Positions 47,311 to 59,934 of a stretch of DNA of 64,000 nucleotides are shown in pieces. The stretch comes from Nocardia wallacei (GTDB lineage: Bacteria; Actinomycetota; Actinomycetes; Mycobacteriales; Mycobacteriaceae), in the NCBI RefSeq assembly GCF_014466955.1, contig NZ_AP023396.1, forward strand, positions 5,270,001 through 5,334,000, read 5' to 3'. The translations under genes and the position numbers were made by a program. The stretch's first letter is position 1. Every line of letters starts with the position of its first letter. Below the pieces are notes generated by a model that had not been told where the DNA came from, made no database searches, and saw only the letters and a program-made list of their open reading frames with translations.

Positions 47311-47373
47311 GCACCCACTGTGCCGGAAATCCGGCACGCCCACTCGGCTTCGGCCATCCGGCAGCGCACTCGT

Positions 47374-47496
47374 GTGCGCGCCGTGCCGACACCTTCCGCG
47401 CCGGCCGCGCCCGCCGGACTCCAGCGCCTCGTCCTCGGCGGCCTGGCCCGGCTGGCCCGCCGTACCGGCTACGAACGACGCTGGCTGGCGGACTGA
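47374..47496 (+). CDS. Possible 40-aa protein
   Basis: A GTG at 47374 (or 47383) opens a frame reading PTPSAPAAPAGLQRLVLGG, then LARLARRTGYERRWLAD to TGA. The Arg-rich C terminus looks protein-like, but there is no ribosome-binding site. It lies in the 243-bp gap upstream of glgX; nothing else is seen in that gap except the glgX -10 box. Confidence 0.25.
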   Translation: MRAVPTPSAPAAPAGLQRLVLGGLARLARRTGYERRWLAD

Positions 47497-47540
47497 GCCC
47501 GCAACCGGCACTCGGACACCGCCTCCGGCCGCGCTGCGAT

Positions 47541-47546
47541 TAGGGT
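47541..47546 (+). promoter_or_regulatory. -10 box for glgX
   Basis: TAGGGT lies 7 nt before the glgX ATG. The intervening CGGGGGC could act as a weak ribosome-binding site if transcription starts earlier. Confidence 0.45.
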
Positions 47547-47553
47547 CGGGGGC

Positions 47554-49661
<2,108 letters not shown>

Positions 49662-49665
<4 letters not shown>

Positions 49666-52106
49666 TCGAAATCGAGATGACAGAATTCCCCGCCACTCCC
49701 GACCACCGCACCGGCCCGATCGCCCGCGCCACCCCGGTGCGCAGCACCTACCGGTTGCAGCTGCGCCCCGACACGCTGACCTTCGCCGATGCCCGCACCA
49801 TCGCGGAGTACCTCCAGCAACTGGGCGTCTCACATCTGTATCTGTCGCCGATCATGACCGCGATGCCGGGTTCGCCGCACGGGTACGACGTCACCGATCC
49901 GACCACGGTGTCGGCGGCGCTCGGTGGCCCGGGCGGGTTGAAGGCGCTGGCGGACGAGGTGCGCAGCCGGGGCATGGGGCTGATCGTGGACCTGGTGCCC
50001 AATCATGTCGGCGTCGGCGATCCGCGGCAGAATCCGTGGTGGTGGGATGTGCTGCGCAACGGCAAGAAGTCGCAGTTCGCGCACTGCTTCGACATCGACT
50101 GGAGTCCGAACAACGGCGCCGGGGGGCGGCTGGCGCTGCCGGTGCTGCAGAGTGAGAACGATCCGGCCGCCCTCACCGTCGACCGCTCCGGCCCCGAACC
50201 CATGCTGGCGCTGCATGATCTGCGCTTCCCCATCGCGCCGGGCACCGACGGCGAGAACGCGCTGCGCATCCACGACAAACAGCACTACCGCCTGGTCAGC
50301 TGGAAGGCCGGGATCTGCACCTACCGCCGCTACTTCGCGGTGTCGAGCCTGGCGGCGCTGCGACAGGAGGATCCGGCGGTCTTCGAACTCACCCATCGCG
50401 AGCTGGCCGCCTGGTGCGAGCACGATCTGGTGGACGGCGTCCGGGTCGATCATCCGGACGGATTGGCCTATCCCGCGGCGTATCTGGCGAGACTGCGGCG
50501 GCTCATCGGCCCGCACCGGCTGCTGCTGGTGGAGAAGGTGCTCGCCAGCCGCGAGCCGCTGGACGCCACGCTGCCCATCGACGGCACCACCGGCTACGAC
50601 GCACTGGGCGAATTGAGCGGCGTGCTGGTCGACCCGTCCGGCGAGCCGACGCTGACCGCGCTGTCGCGGCAGTACTGCGGGCACGGCAGCAACGGCGCCT
50701 GGTTCGGCAACAACGAGCACCGGATCAAGCGAGCCGTCGCCGAGCGGCTGCTGGTGCCGGAGGTGCGGCGGCTGGTCGCGGCGATCAAGCGCGACGCGGC
50801 GATCGGTGGCTTCGACGCCGCGGCCACCAGCGATCTGGCGCTGACCAACGCGACCGTCGAGGTGCTGTCGTTCATGCCGGTCTGCCGCACCGACTACGCG
50901 CCGCTGGCGGGCATGGCGGGCAGTATCGTCGCGAAGGTCGGCAAGCGCAATCGCGAACTCACCGTGCCCCTTTCGGTGCTGGTGACCGCGCTGTCCGCCG
51001 GTGGGGAGGCGGCGGTGCGATTCCATCAGGTGTGCGGGGCGGTGAACGCCAAGGCGGTCGAGGACACCATGTTCTATCAGGCGGCGCGGCTGGTCTCGCT
51101 GCAGGAGCTGGGCGGCAACCCGTCACGCTTCGGCCATTCGCTGCTGGAGTTCCACCTGGCCAACACCGAGCGTGCCAACCGCTGGCCCGCGACGATGACC
51201 ACGCTGTCCACCCACGACACCAAGCGCGGCGAGGACGTGCGGGCCCGGATCGGGGTACTGTCACAGTTCGCCGAGACCTGGGCGAAGGCGGTGGCGGCCT
51301 GGAACGAGATCACACCGCCGCCCGACGGCGCGACGGCACTGTTCCTGCTGCAGAACATGTTCGGCATCTGGCCCGCCGACGGCCGCCCGGCCGCCACGGT
51401 TCCCGGGCTGCGCGAGCGGCTGCATCTGTTCGCCGAGAAGGCCGTCCGGGAGGCGGGCACCCAATCCTCCTGGGAGGAACCGGATTCCGACTTCGAAGCC
51501 CGGCTGCACCGCTGGGTGGACGCGGTGATCGACGGCCCGGTCGGCGCGGAACTCGACGCCCTGGTGGCCAAGCTGTCGCAGCACGCCTGGTCGGACGCGC
51601 TGGCGCAGAAGCTGCTGCAGCTGTGCGGACCCGGGATCCCCGACATATACCAGGGCTGCGAGCTGTGGGAGGACTCGCTGGTCGATCCGGACAACCGCCG
51701 CCCGGTCGACTTCGGGCACCGGCTGGCGATGCTGCAATCGCTCACCGGCACACCGGAATTGGATTCCTCGGGGGCGGCCAAGATGTGGGTGGTGGCGTAC
51801 GCGCTGTGGCTGCGCCGCGAGCGGCCGGACTGCTTCGTCGGCGGCACCTACACCCCGCTGTTCGCCACCGGCGACGGCGCCGACCACCTCGTCGCCTACG
51901 CGCGGGGCCGCGCGGGCGGGACGCCGCAGGTGATCGTGGCGACCACCCGGCACAGTGCGCGCCTGGCCGACATCGGCTGGGGCGACACGGTATTGGATCT
52001 GCCCGAGGGCACCTGGACCGATCGCCTCACCGGGAACTCCTTCTCCGGACGGGCACGACTGGAGAAGTTGTTCACGCGGCTGCCGGTGGCCCTGCTGGTG
52101 CGCTGA
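49662..52106 (+). CDS. treY: Malto-oligosyltrehalose synthase
   Basis: Isomerises the reducing end of maltodextrins to a trehalosyl unit. About 814 aa. ATG 49662 overlaps the glgX stop as ATGA; ATG 49677 is also in frame. Family blocks: STYRLQLRPDTLTFADA, SHLYLSPIMTAMPGSPHGYDVTDP, DLVPNHVG, nucleophile region VDGVRVDHPDGLAYP, acid/base LLLVEKVLASREPL, and TTLSTHDTKRGEDVRARI. Normally followed by treZ, which releases trehalose; here the next gene is unrelated and on the opposite strand. Confidence 0.96.
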
Positions 52107-52129
52107 GCGGCGCCCGCCGCCGGGACCGC

Positions 52130-53293
52130 TCAGGCGCTCACCGGCTGCTCGAGTTCCGGACAGGGCGCCTCCACCACGTTCTCCACCAGCTCGCTCGGCA
52201 GCGTCCGGCCCTGCTCGCTCAGTTCCCGTTGCCACCGCTGGAGATTCGGCGGACGGTAGTCGTCGCAGATCTCGACCGTCGACGACAGCGACACCTTCTT
52301 GTCGTCGGGTGCGGACAGTCGGCGCCAGAAGTCCGGGTAGTAACGCTGATTGCGCGGATTCACCAGCAGGCCCAGCAGATTCATGATCCGGTACGGCAGG
52401 GGCAGCGCGTTGTGCGGCCGCACCGCGTTGTCGAAGGCGGGCGTGCCCATCAGTTGCTCGAGCCGCTCCCGATCGAACTGCAGCCCCTGCGCGGCGGCCT
52501 CGTCCACCATCCAGCGCAGCGTGAGATCGGAGAGGCGGCAATCGGAATGGCCGCCGCCGATGTCGGTGTGGCCACCCTTGAACCACACCTGCTTCACCCG
52601 ATCGGCACGCTGCTGCTCGACGCCCGCCTCGTCGGTGACCTCCCACAGGCAGGGCGCGAAGATGCGACGGCGCTCGTCGATGGCCAGCGCCTGCCGGGCG
52701 CAGTGCACGTGCGGCGACAGCCGCATGTCGTGGAAGCGGTACCGCCACGAGGTCACCAGGGGCACACCCATCGCGCCGACCGTGTCGAAGACGCCGACGA
52801 ACTTGATCGGCACGGGATAGTGGCAGTGCTCCGCGCGGAAATCCACCCACTCCTGCGGATCCGGGTCGTCGGGATGCCGCTTGCGCTGCCGGTAGATGCG
52901 CAGCGCCTGCGGATACCGCTTGCCGATCATGGCCTCCGGCTTCAGCAGGCCCAGGCGGTGGATCATCCCGGTGAGGCTGCGTGCGGTGTAGGCGCCGCGG
53001 CTGAAGCCGAAGACGAAGATCTCGTCGCCGGGCTCCCAGTTCAGTGCGACCTGCCAGTACATCGTGGACAGGTTCGCGTTCAGGCCGAGCCCGAACGCGC
53101 CGCCGAGCAGTTTGTCGGCGAGGTAGCCCTGTGAGCCGGGGCCGTCGGCGTAGAACACTCGCTGTCCCACATGTTCGCCGGTGTCCAGGGTGGTCCCCAG
53201 GCGCACCGACTCCGCGATCTTGACGACATTGCTGACCGTGGGATTGCTCTCGGATCCCCACGTGCCGTCACAGCACACCACCAGACGTTTCAT
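52130..53293 (-). CDS. DUF2235 hydrolase (Tle1-type phospholipase-like)
   Basis: A 387-aa product of the DUF2235 alpha/beta-hydrolase family: KRLVVCCDGTWGSESNPT at the start, nucleophile elbow FVFGFSRGAYTARSL, and the acid/His parts in GVFDTVGAMGVP and WFKGGHTDIGGGHSD. In type VI secretion such domains are phospholipase effectors (Tle1), but stand-alone DUF2235 proteins are common in actinobacteria with no secretion signal, as here. Substrate unknown. It occupies the place where treZ would be expected. Confidence 0.87.
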   Translation of the reverse strand: MKRLVVCCDGTWGSESNPTVSNVVKIAESVRLGTTLDTGEHVGQRVFYADGPGSQGYLADKLLGGAFGLGLNANLSTMYWQVALNWEPGDEIFVFGFSRGAYTARSLTGMIHRLGLLKPEAMIGKRYPQALRIYRQRKRHPDDPDPQEWVDFRAEHCHYPVPIKFVGVFDTVGAMGVPLVTSWRYRFHDMRLSPHVHCARQALAIDERRRIFAPCLWEVTDEAGVEQQRADRVKQVWFKGGHTDIGGGHSDCRLSDLTLRWMVDEAAAQGLQFDRERLEQLMGTPAFDNAVRPHNALPLPYRIMNLLGLLVNPRNQRYYPDFWRRLSAPDDKKVSLSSTVEICDDYRPPNLQRWQRELSEQGRTLPSELVENVVEAPCPELEQPVSA

Positions 53294-53395
53294 ATCCCGA
53301 TCCTCCCGCCCCGTACTCCACGGATCCTGCGTAGCGAACTACTCGATTCATCGCCGACGAGCCGCGCAAGCGTTAATAGTTCCCGCATATTCGTC

Positions 53396-54490
53396 TCATC
53401 GCCGACGCCATTGCGCAACCGCCGTCCGAGCGGCGACGACCGCCCACGCACCCACCAGCAGCAGGTAGAGGACAACAGCGGAGACCGCGAACAGCACCGC
53501 ATCGGTGTGGTGGTACAGCGCGGCGCTGCCGGTGACGCAGGTACCCACCGGGAACGTGAAACCCCACCAGGTCATATCGAATTCGAGCGCGCCGGCGCGC
53601 AGCGTGCGCACGGTGACCGCCGCGGCCAGCGCCAGCCACAGCATCGCGAACCCCCACGCGAGCACCCCGTAGCCGATCGAGAACACCAGCAGCCCTTCGG
53701 CTTCCGGCCCCGGCAGGGCGGCGGGAGCGGCGTCGGCGAGCAGGCCCGCGGCGGTGATCGACTGCCCCAGCGGACCGAGCCCGATCCACAGCGTGGGCAC
53801 GGTGCCGGACGGCGGCGTGCCGTAGTGCACCAGCCGCGACCAGATCATGGTGAGGGTGATCAGTGCCGCGATCAGGCTCAGGCCGAACATGGCCAGGCAC
53901 GCCAGCAGCAGGGTCAGCCGCCACTGTCCGGCCGGTGTGTGCGGCGCCAGCAGCGCGCCCGTGGCCGCCGACACCATCGGCGGCACCACCGGCATCAGCC
54001 AGCCGCCGAACGCCGCGTCCGGGGCGAGGCGATGCCGGGTGATCATGCGATAGGGCACCACGACCGCCGTCGCCAGGCCCAGCACCGTCCCGGCCGACCA
54101 CAGCGCCCAGTCGATCGCGACCGCCGCCGGCGCACCGATCACGTCCGTCCCGAGCAGCAGCGTGCCCGCGCCCACGGTCAGCAGGGCCATCGGCGGCGCG
54201 CCGAGAAAGTGCGCCATGACCGGGTGATCCAGATGTCCGCGCGAAACGTCCGGATGTCGCCGCCACTGCAGTGCGAACGCCGTGACCAGCACGACCAGCA
54301 GTACCGCCGCCGCCGCCCACACCGCCGTGGCCGCCTCCCGCAGTCCTGGAAACCGCACGGGCAGACTCGCCGCCGCGGTACCGACGATCCCGGTACCCAT
54401 CACCACCGCGAACCAGTTCGGGCCGAGCCGCCGCAGCGCGGACTCGTCCGCCGTCCGGATATCGGACCGCACCGGCGCCACCGCGGTCAT
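53396..54490 (-). CDS. TDT-family transporter (TehA/Mae1/SLAC1-like)
   Basis: A 364-aa membrane protein from ATG 54490 (an in-frame GTG at 54526 would add 12 residues). About ten spans: LGPNWFAVVMGTGIVGTAAAS opens the family fold; also FLGAPPMALLTVGAGTLLLG and LEFDMTWWGFTFPVGTCVTG, typical of TDT proteins, which export dicarboxylates, sulfite or chloride. It is divergent from a LysR regulator with paired operator-like sites between them; by analogy with the sulfite exporter SSU1, sulfite or small anions are plausible, but the substrate is not determined. Confidence 0.88.
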   Translation of the reverse strand: MTAVAPVRSDIRTADESALRRLGPNWFAVVMGTGIVGTAAASLPVRFPGLREAATAVWAAAAVLLVVLVTAFALQWRRHPDVSRGHLDHPVMAHFLGAPPMALLTVGAGTLLLGTDVIGAPAAVAIDWALWSAGTVLGLATAVVVPYRMITRHRLAPDAAFGGWLMPVVPPMVSAATGALLAPHTPAGQWRLTLLLACLAMFGLSLIAALITLTMIWSRLVHYGTPPSGTVPTLWIGLGPLGQSITAAGLLADAAPAALPGPEAEGLLVFSIGYGVLAWGFAMLWLALAAAVTVRTLRAGALEFDMTWWGFTFPVGTCVTGSAALYHHTDAVLFAVSAVVLYLLLVGAWAVVAARTAVAQWRRR

Positions 54491-54590
54491 CGGGACACCG
54501 CCCCGCCACTGCCGAATTCTCGCCACCGTTTCATGCCTTCACCGTTCCCGGCCGCGCGTTCCCGCGGTAGCCAGCCCGTCCCGATGGGTA

Positions 54591-54607
54591 CATAGAACGG
54601 CTCTATG
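54591..54607. promoter_or_regulatory. LysR box 1 (upstream of the TDT transporter)
   Basis: CATAGA-N5-TCTATG with perfect 6-bp arms, and it fits the T-N11-A rule. It lies 101 bp upstream of the transporter ATG. It matches box 2 in arm sequence (CATAGR/YCTATG) and spacer length. Confidence 0.65.
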
Positions 54608-54675
54608 CCCGGTTTGCCTTTCGGCCTCGCTCTGGCCTGCTCGAGTGGCGGCCGGCCGCGTATTTGCCGAGGAGG

Positions 54676-54692
54676 CATAGGCTCGACCTATG
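54676..54692. promoter_or_regulatory. LysR box 2, overlapping the lysR start codon
   Basis: CATAGG-N5-CCTATG with perfect 6-bp arms; its last three bases are the lysR ATG, and its left part forms a TAGGCT -10 box 6 nt before that ATG. The centre-to-centre distance to box 1 is 85 bp. Binding here should repress lysR itself. Confidence 0.65.
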
Positions 54693-55595
54693 CCGCTGTC
54701 GCCACGGGTTCCCGATCTGACCGCGCTCGACCTCCTGCTGTCGGTGGTGGAGCTGGGCAGCCTCGGCCGGGCCGCGCAAGCGCACGGGATCAGCCAGCCG
54801 TCGGCGTCGTCGCGGATCCGCTACCTGGAACAGCTGGTGGGCGTGCCGGTGCTGGAACGGACCACGCTGGGCTCGCGGCCGACGGCGGCGGGCGCGCTGA
54901 TCGCGGAATGGGCGCGCGGCGTGGTCGACGCCGCCGCGCGGCTGGACGCGGGAATCGATACCCTTCGCGCGCAACGGGATTCCCGGTTGCGGGTGGCCGC
55001 CAGCCAGACCGTGGCGGAGTACCTGTTCCCGGGCTGGCTGACCGGGATGCGCGCCGCCGCACCGGACACCACCATCGCGCTGGAGTCCGGGAACTCGACC
55101 GAAGTGGGCACGGCGGTGCTGGACGGCCGCGCGGCGATCGGATTCATCGAGAGCCCGCGCGCCGCCCGCGGCCTGCAGAGTCATCCCGTGGCGCGCGACC
55201 ACCTCGTGGCGGTCGTGCACCCGCACCACCCCTGGGCCCGGCGCGGCACGGTGACGCTCCGCGACCTGGCCACCACACCACTCATCCAGCGCGAATCCGG
55301 CTCGGGCACGCGGACCTGGTTCGAACGCGCGGTCACCGCCGCCGTCCCCGGCGTTCGCCCGGCGGTCGCGCTCGAACTGTCCTCCACCACCGCCATCAAG
55401 TCCGCCGTGGCCTCCGGCGTGGCGCCCGCGGTCCTCAGCTCCCTGGCCGTCGCCGGTGAATTGGCCACCGGGACACTGGCCTCGCCCCGGATCACCGACG
55501 CCGATCTCACCCGTACCCTTCGCGCGGTCTGGCCCGCCGCCCAGCAGCTGACCGGACCCGCGCGCACGCTGTACACCATCGCCCGCCGCCGGTGA
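54690..55595 (+). CDS. LysR-family transcriptional regulator
   Basis: A 301-aa regulator: N-terminal helix-turn-helix LDLLLSVVELGSLGRAAQAHGISQPSASSRIRYLEQLVGVPVLERT, then a periplasmic-binding-like effector domain (RLRVAASQTVAEYLFPGWL ... IGFIESPRAARGLQ ... TPLIQRESGSGTRTWFERAV). It probably senses a small anion and controls the divergent TDT transporter through the two CATAGR-N5-YCTATG boxes. GAGGAGG is 14 nt before the ATG, too far to be its ribosome-binding site, while TAGGCT fits a leaderless start. Confidence 0.93.
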   Translation: MPLSPRVPDLTALDLLLSVVELGSLGRAAQAHGISQPSASSRIRYLEQLVGVPVLERTTLGSRPTAAGALIAEWARGVVDAAARLDAGIDTLRAQRDSRLRVAASQTVAEYLFPGWLTGMRAAAPDTTIALESGNSTEVGTAVLDGRAAIGFIESPRAARGLQSHPVARDHLVAVVHPHHPWARRGTVTLRDLATTPLIQRESGSGTRTWFERAVTAAVPGVRPAVALELSSTTAIKSAVASGVAPAVLSSLAVAGELATGTLASPRITDADLTRTLRAVWPAAQQLTGPARTLYTIARRR

Positions 55596-55631
55596 TCCGC
55601 CCTGCGCCGCAATGGTTCTCAGAGAATGTGC

Positions 55632-56084
55632 TCAGCCTTCGTAGGGGCGGACCGTGAAGCGGAGTTCCCCGGGTTCGGGGACATGGGCCGCGCCGACGGT
55701 GACGGTGCCCACGAAGTCACCGTAGCCCGGCGAGAAGATCGCCGAACGGCCGTCGTTGCTCCAGAACCCGGGCCCGTTGGCGCGATGCGTCTTGCTACCG
55801 GTCTCGCCGGTGGCGACATTGCGCCAGTTCAGGGTGACATCGAGCGAGCAGTTGCCGACGCCGATCAAGGTGACCGCGGCGGTGAACCCGGCGGCGCCGG
55901 AATAGGCGTTCCCGTTCACCGAAGAGTCGACGATCGCCCCGCAGGGGCCATTCGCCAGCGCGTACACCCGGGCGAACTGGCCGCCGTTGGTGTCAGCGGA
56001 AGCCGGTGCGGCAGTAGCCATCGCGGTGGCGCCGGCGACCAGGGCCGCCGCGGCGAGTGCTGTCGTAGATCCCATCGAACGCAT
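55632..56084 (-). CDS. Secreted protein of unknown function
   Basis: A 150-aa product from ATG 56084 (GGGGG upstream). A signal peptide (TTALAAAALVAGATAMATA, cleavage likely before DTNGG) precedes a beta-rich mature domain of about 120 residues with two cysteines (GPCGAIV, GNCSLDV) and a repeated-strand look (VTLNWRNVATGETGSKTHRA, GDFVGTVTVGAAHVPEPGEL). It resembles small nocardial exported proteins without a known role. Longer in-frame starts lack the signal at the N terminus. Confidence 0.72.
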   Translation of the reverse strand: MRSMGSTTALAAAALVAGATAMATAAPASADTNGGQFARVYALANGPCGAIVDSSVNGNAYSGAAGFTAAVTLIGVGNCSLDVTLNWRNVATGETGSKTHRANGPGFWSNDGRSAIFSPGYGDFVGTVTVGAAHVPEPGELRFTVRPYEG

Positions 56085-56388
56085 CAATACCCCCGGAGGT
56101 GGACGGTGACCATCACGGATCGGATGCCATGCGACGGTACCAGTCATCCGGTCGTCCCATGACCGTTCAGCCAGACGTCTCTCCGCCAAGCCGGAGGCCA
56201 TGCCATCCGGAAGACCCTGGTGCGGGAATTGTCAGTGCTCGCTGCTAAGGTTGATACGGGTTCGCTGCGCGCCTCAGCGAGGCGTCCCTTTGGTCGACTT
56301 TCCCACTGCCACATGGCAATTCACTTACTTCACTCGACACCGCGCGTCGAACTTGCGCTAGCCCCGCACGCGGGGGCAGTATCGTCGC
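56085..56388. other. Intergenic region upstream of dnaE1
   Basis: This 304-bp region separates the secreted-protein gene and dnaE1. It must hold the divergent promoters. GGGGGCAG (56372-56379) about 10 nt before the dnaE1 GTG may be its ribosome-binding site. A TCGAAC (56347-56352) resembles half of a mycobacterial SOS box, but its partner is poor (GCTAGC). No RNA gene or repeat is seen. Confidence 0.6.
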
Positions 56389-59300
56389 GTGTCAGCCTCG
56401 GGATTCGTTCACCTCCACAATCACACCGAGTACTCGATGCTCGACGGCGCGGCCAAGATCACGCCCCTGTTCAAGGAGGCGGAGCGGCTGGGAATGACCG
56501 CGGTGGGCATGACCGACCACGGCAACATGTACGGCGCTTCGGAGTTCTACAACTCGGCCAAGAAGCAGGGCATCAAGCCGATCATCGGCATCGAGGCCTA
56601 CATCGCGCCCGCGTCCCGCTTCCAGACCAAGCGCGTCCAGTGGGGCGACCCGAGCCAGAAGAGCGACGACGTCTCCGGTTCCGGCGCCTACACGCACATG
56701 ACCATGGTCGCCGAGAACGCGACCGGCCTGCGCAACCTGTTCAAGCTGTCGTCGCTGGCCTCCATCGAGGGCCAGCTCGGCAAGTGGGCGCGCATGGACG
56801 AGGAGATCATCTCCCAGTACGCCGAGGGCATCATCGCCACCACCGGCTGCCCGTCCGGCGAGGTGCAGACCCGCCTGCGCCTGGGCCACGAGCGCGAGGC
56901 ACTGGAGGCCGCCGCCAAATGGCAGGAGATCTTCGGCAAGGACAATTTCTTCCTCGAGGTGATGGACCACGGCCTGTCCATCGAGCGCCGGGTGCGCGAG
57001 GGCCTGCTCGAGGTCGGCCGCAAGCTCGGCATCCCGCCGCTGGCCACCAACGACTGCCACTACGTGCACGAGTCCGACGCGAGCAACCACGAGGCGCTGC
57101 TGTGCATCCAGACCGGTAAGACGCTGTCCGATCCCACCCGCTTCAAATTCGACGGCAGCGGCTACTACCTGAAGTCCGCCGAGGAGATGCGCGCCATCTG
57201 GGACGCCGACGTGCCCGGCGCCTGCGACAACACCGTCCTCATCGGCGAGCGCGTGCAGTCCTACGAGGAGGTCTGGGCCCACCGCGACCGGATGCCGATC
57301 TTCCCGGTCCCCGAGGGCGAGGACCAGGCCAGCTGGCTGCGCAAGGAGGTCATGCGCGGACTGGAGTGGCGCTTCCCGAACGGCGTGTCCCAGGAGTACA
57401 TCGACCGCGCCGAGTTCGAGCTGAACGTCATCATCCAGATGGGTTTCCCGGCGTACTTCCTGGTCGTCGGCGACCTGATCAACCACGCCCGCGAGGTCGG
57501 CATCCGCGTCGGCCCCGGCCGGGGTTCGGCGGCCGGTTCGCTGGTCGCCTTCGCCATGGGCATCACGAACCTGGACCCGATCCCGCACGGTCTGCTGTTC
57601 GAGCGGTTCCTCAATCCCGAGCGCGTCTCGATGCCCGACATCGATATCGACTTCGACGATCGCCGCCGCGGCGAGATGGTCCGCTACGCCACCGACAAGT
57701 GGGGCAGCGACAAGGTCGCCCAGGTGATCACCTTCGGCACCATTAAAACCAAAGCGGCGCTGAAGGATTCGGCGCGCGTGCAGTTCGGCCAGCCGGGCTT
57801 CGCCATCGCCGACCAGATCTCCAAGGCGCTGCCGCCGCCGATCATGGCCAAGGACATCCCGCTGTCGGGGATCATGGACCCCGAACACGAGCGGTACAAG
57901 GAGGCCACCGAGGTCCGGGAGCTGATCAACACCAACCCGGACGTCAACAAGATCTACGAGACCGCACGCGGCCTGGAGGGCCTGATCCGCAACGCCGGCG
58001 TGCACGCCTGCGCGGTCATCATGTCCTCCGAGCCGCTGATGGACGCGATCCCGGTCTGGAAGCGCGCCCAGGACGGTGCCATCATCACCGGCTGGGACTA
58101 CCCGTCGTGCGAGGCCATCGGCCTGCTGAAGATGGACTTCCTGGGCCTGCGCAACCTCACCGTGATCGGTGACTGCCTGGAGAACATCAAGTCCAACCGC
58201 GGCATCGATCTGGATCTGGAGAATCTGCCGCTCGAGGACGTCCCGACCTACGAGCTGCTGGCCCGCGGCGACACCCTGGGCGTATTCCAGCTCGACGGCG
58301 GCGCCATGCGCGACCTGCTGCGCCGCATGCAGCCCACCGGCTTCGAGGACATCGTCGCCGTGCTCGCGCTGTACCGCCCCGGCCCGATGGGCATGAACGC
58401 CCACAACGACTACGCCGACCGCAAGAACGGGCGGCAAGAGGTCAAACCCATCCATCCGGAGCTCGAGGAGCCCCTGAAGGACATCCTGCGCGACACGTTC
58501 GGCCTGATCGTGTACCAGGAGCAGATCATGCAGATCGCGCAGAAGGTGGCAGGGTACTCGCTGGGCCGAGCCGATATTCTGCGGCGCGCCATGGGCAAGA
58601 AGAAGGCCGAGGTCCTGGAGGCCGAGTTCGAGGGCTTCGAGAAAGGTATGCAGGACAACGGGTATTCCAAGGCGGCCATCAAGGCGCTGTGGGACACCAT
58701 CCTCCCGTTCGCCGGATACGCGTTCAACAAATCGCACGCCGCCGGCTACGGCCTGGTGTCGTTCTGGACCGCGTACCTCAAGGCCAACTACAAGGCCGAG
58801 TACATGGCGGCGCTGCTCACCTCCGTCGGCGACGACAAGGACAAGGCCGCGGTGTACCTGGCCGACTGCCGCCGCCTCGGCATCCAGGTGCTGCCGCCCG
58901 ACGTGAACGAGTCCGAGCACAACTTCGCCTCGGTCGGCAACGACATCCGCTTCGGCATGGGCGCGGTGCGCAACGTCGGCGCGAACGTGGTGGCCTCCAT
59001 CATCGCCGCGCGCAAGGAGAAGTCGAAGTTCACCGACTTCTCCGACTATCTGAACAAGATCGACACCGTCGCCTGCACCAAGAAGGTCACCGAATCCCTC
59101 ATCAAGGCAGGCGCTTTCGACTCGCTCGGTCATCCGCGCAAGGGCCTCATGCTGGTGCACTCCGATGCCATCGACTCGGTGATGGCCACCAAGAAGGCCG
59201 AGGCGATCGGCCAGTTCGACCTGTTCGGCGGCCTCGACGACGGCGACGACAGCGTGTCCTCGGTCTTCGACGTGAAGGTGCCCGACGAGGAGTGGGACAC

Positions 59301-59934
59301 CAAGCACAAGCTCGCCCTCGAACGCGAGATGCTGGGCCTGTACGTCTCCGGCCATCCGCTCGACGGTGTGGCGCACGTGCTCGCCGCCCAGGCCGACACT
59401 CCCATTCCGGCCATCCTCGAGGGCGATGTGAAAGACGGTGCGCAGGTCACCATCGGCGGCATCCTCGCCTCGGTCACCCGGCGCATCAACAAGAACGGAA
59501 TGCCCTGGGCCTCAGCGCAATTGGAGGACCTCACCGGTGGCATCGAAGTGCTGTTCTTCCCGCAGTCCTATTCGGTGTACGGCATGGACGTCGTCGAGGA
59601 CGCCGTGGTGCTGGTGAAGGCCCGCGTCTCGGCCCGCGACGACCGCGTCTCGCTGATCGCCAACGACCTCGCGGTGCCCGACCTGTCCTCGATCGGCGTC
59701 GAGAAGCCTCTGTCGGTCACCATCCCGACCCGCCTGTGCACCCCCGACAAGATCACCGCCCTCAAGCGCGTGCTGACCAGCCACCCCGGCACGGCCAATG
59801 TCCACATCCGCCACGTCGGCTCCCGCGAGAAGACGACCATGCTCAAGGTCGCCGACAACCTGCGGGTGTCCCCGTCGTCGGCGCTGATGGGTGATCTGAA
59901 GGCGTTGCTGGGTCCGGGGTGCCTGGCTGGCTAG
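56389..59934 (+). CDS. dnaE1: DNA polymerase III alpha subunit
   Basis: The replicative polymerase, 1181 aa. The PHP domain at the N terminus ([33 protein letters not shown]) in actinobacterial DnaE1 is a proofreading exonuclease, and its metal residues appear conserved. The palm includes [14 protein letters not shown] and [18 protein letters not shown] (catalytic Asp). [23 protein letters not shown] and the C-terminal OB fold ([15 protein letters not shown] ... [12 protein letters not shown]) follow. The start is GTG 56389. The stop codon TAG (59932-59934) is formed by the TA at which an IS630 element inserted plus the first base of that element, so the gene is intact. Confidence 0.97.
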   Translation: MSASGFVHLHNHTEYSMLDGAAKITPLFKEAERLGMTAVGMTDHGNMYGASEFYNSAKKQGIKPIIGIEAYIAPASRFQTKRVQWGDPSQKSDDVSGSGAYTHMTMVAENATGLRNLFKLSSLASIEGQLGKWARMDEEIISQYAEGIIATTGCPSGEVQTRLRLGHEREALEAAAKWQEIFGKDNFFLEVMDHGLSIERRVREGLLEVGRKLGIPPLATNDCHYVHESDASNHEALLCIQTGKTLSDPTRFKFDGSGYYLKSAEEMRAIWDADVPGACDNTVLIGERVQSYEEVWAHRDRMPIFPVPEGEDQASWLRKEVMRGLEWRFPNGVSQEYIDRAEFELNVIIQMGFPAYFLVVGDLINHAREVGIRVGPGRGSAAGSLVAFAMGITNLDPIPHGLLFERFLNPERVSMPDIDIDFDDRRRGEMVRYATDKWGSDKVAQVITFGTIKTKAALKDSARVQFGQPGFAIADQISKALPPPIMAKDIPLSGIMDPEHERYKEATEVRELINTNPDVNKIYETARGLEGLIRNAGVHACAVIMSSEPLMDAIPVWKRAQDGAIITGWDYPSCEAIGLLKMDFLGLRNLTVIGDCLENIKSNRGIDLDLENLPLEDVPTYELLARGDTLGVFQLDGGAMRDLLRRMQPTGFEDIVAVLALYRPGPMGMNAHNDYADRKNGRQEVKPIHPELEEPLKDILRDTFGLIVYQEQIMQIAQKVAGYSLGRADILRRAMGKKKAEVLEAEFEGFEKGMQDNGYSKAAIKALWDTILPFAGYAFNKSHAAGYGLVSFWTAYLKANYKAEYMAALLTSVGDDKDKAAVYLADCRRLGIQVLPPDVNESEHNFASVGNDIRFGMGAVRNVGANVVASIIAARKEKSKFTDFSDYLNKIDTVACTKKVTESLIKAGAFDSLGHPRKGLMLVHSDAIDSVMATKKAEAIGQFDLFGGLDDGDDSVSSVFDVKVPDEEWDTKHKLALEREMLGLYVSGHPLDGVAHVLAAQADTPIPAILEGDVKDGAQVTIGGILASVTRRINKNGMPWASAQLEDLTGGIEVLFFPQSYSVYGMDVVEDAVVLVKARVSARDDRVSLIANDLAVPDLSSIGVEKPLSVTIPTRLCTPDKITALKRVLTSHPGTANVHIRHVGSREKTTMLKVADNLRVSPSSALMGDLKALLGPGCLAG

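Noticed and set aside
56340..56370. SOS (LexA) box before dnaE1
   Set aside because: Only one half-site (TCGAAC) is present; the opposite half does not match GTTCGA.
56392..59376. A 994-codon open frame antisense to dnaE1
   Set aside because: It has no recognisable domains and a composition typical of complement-strand shadows of high-GC genes. dnaE1 is certain.
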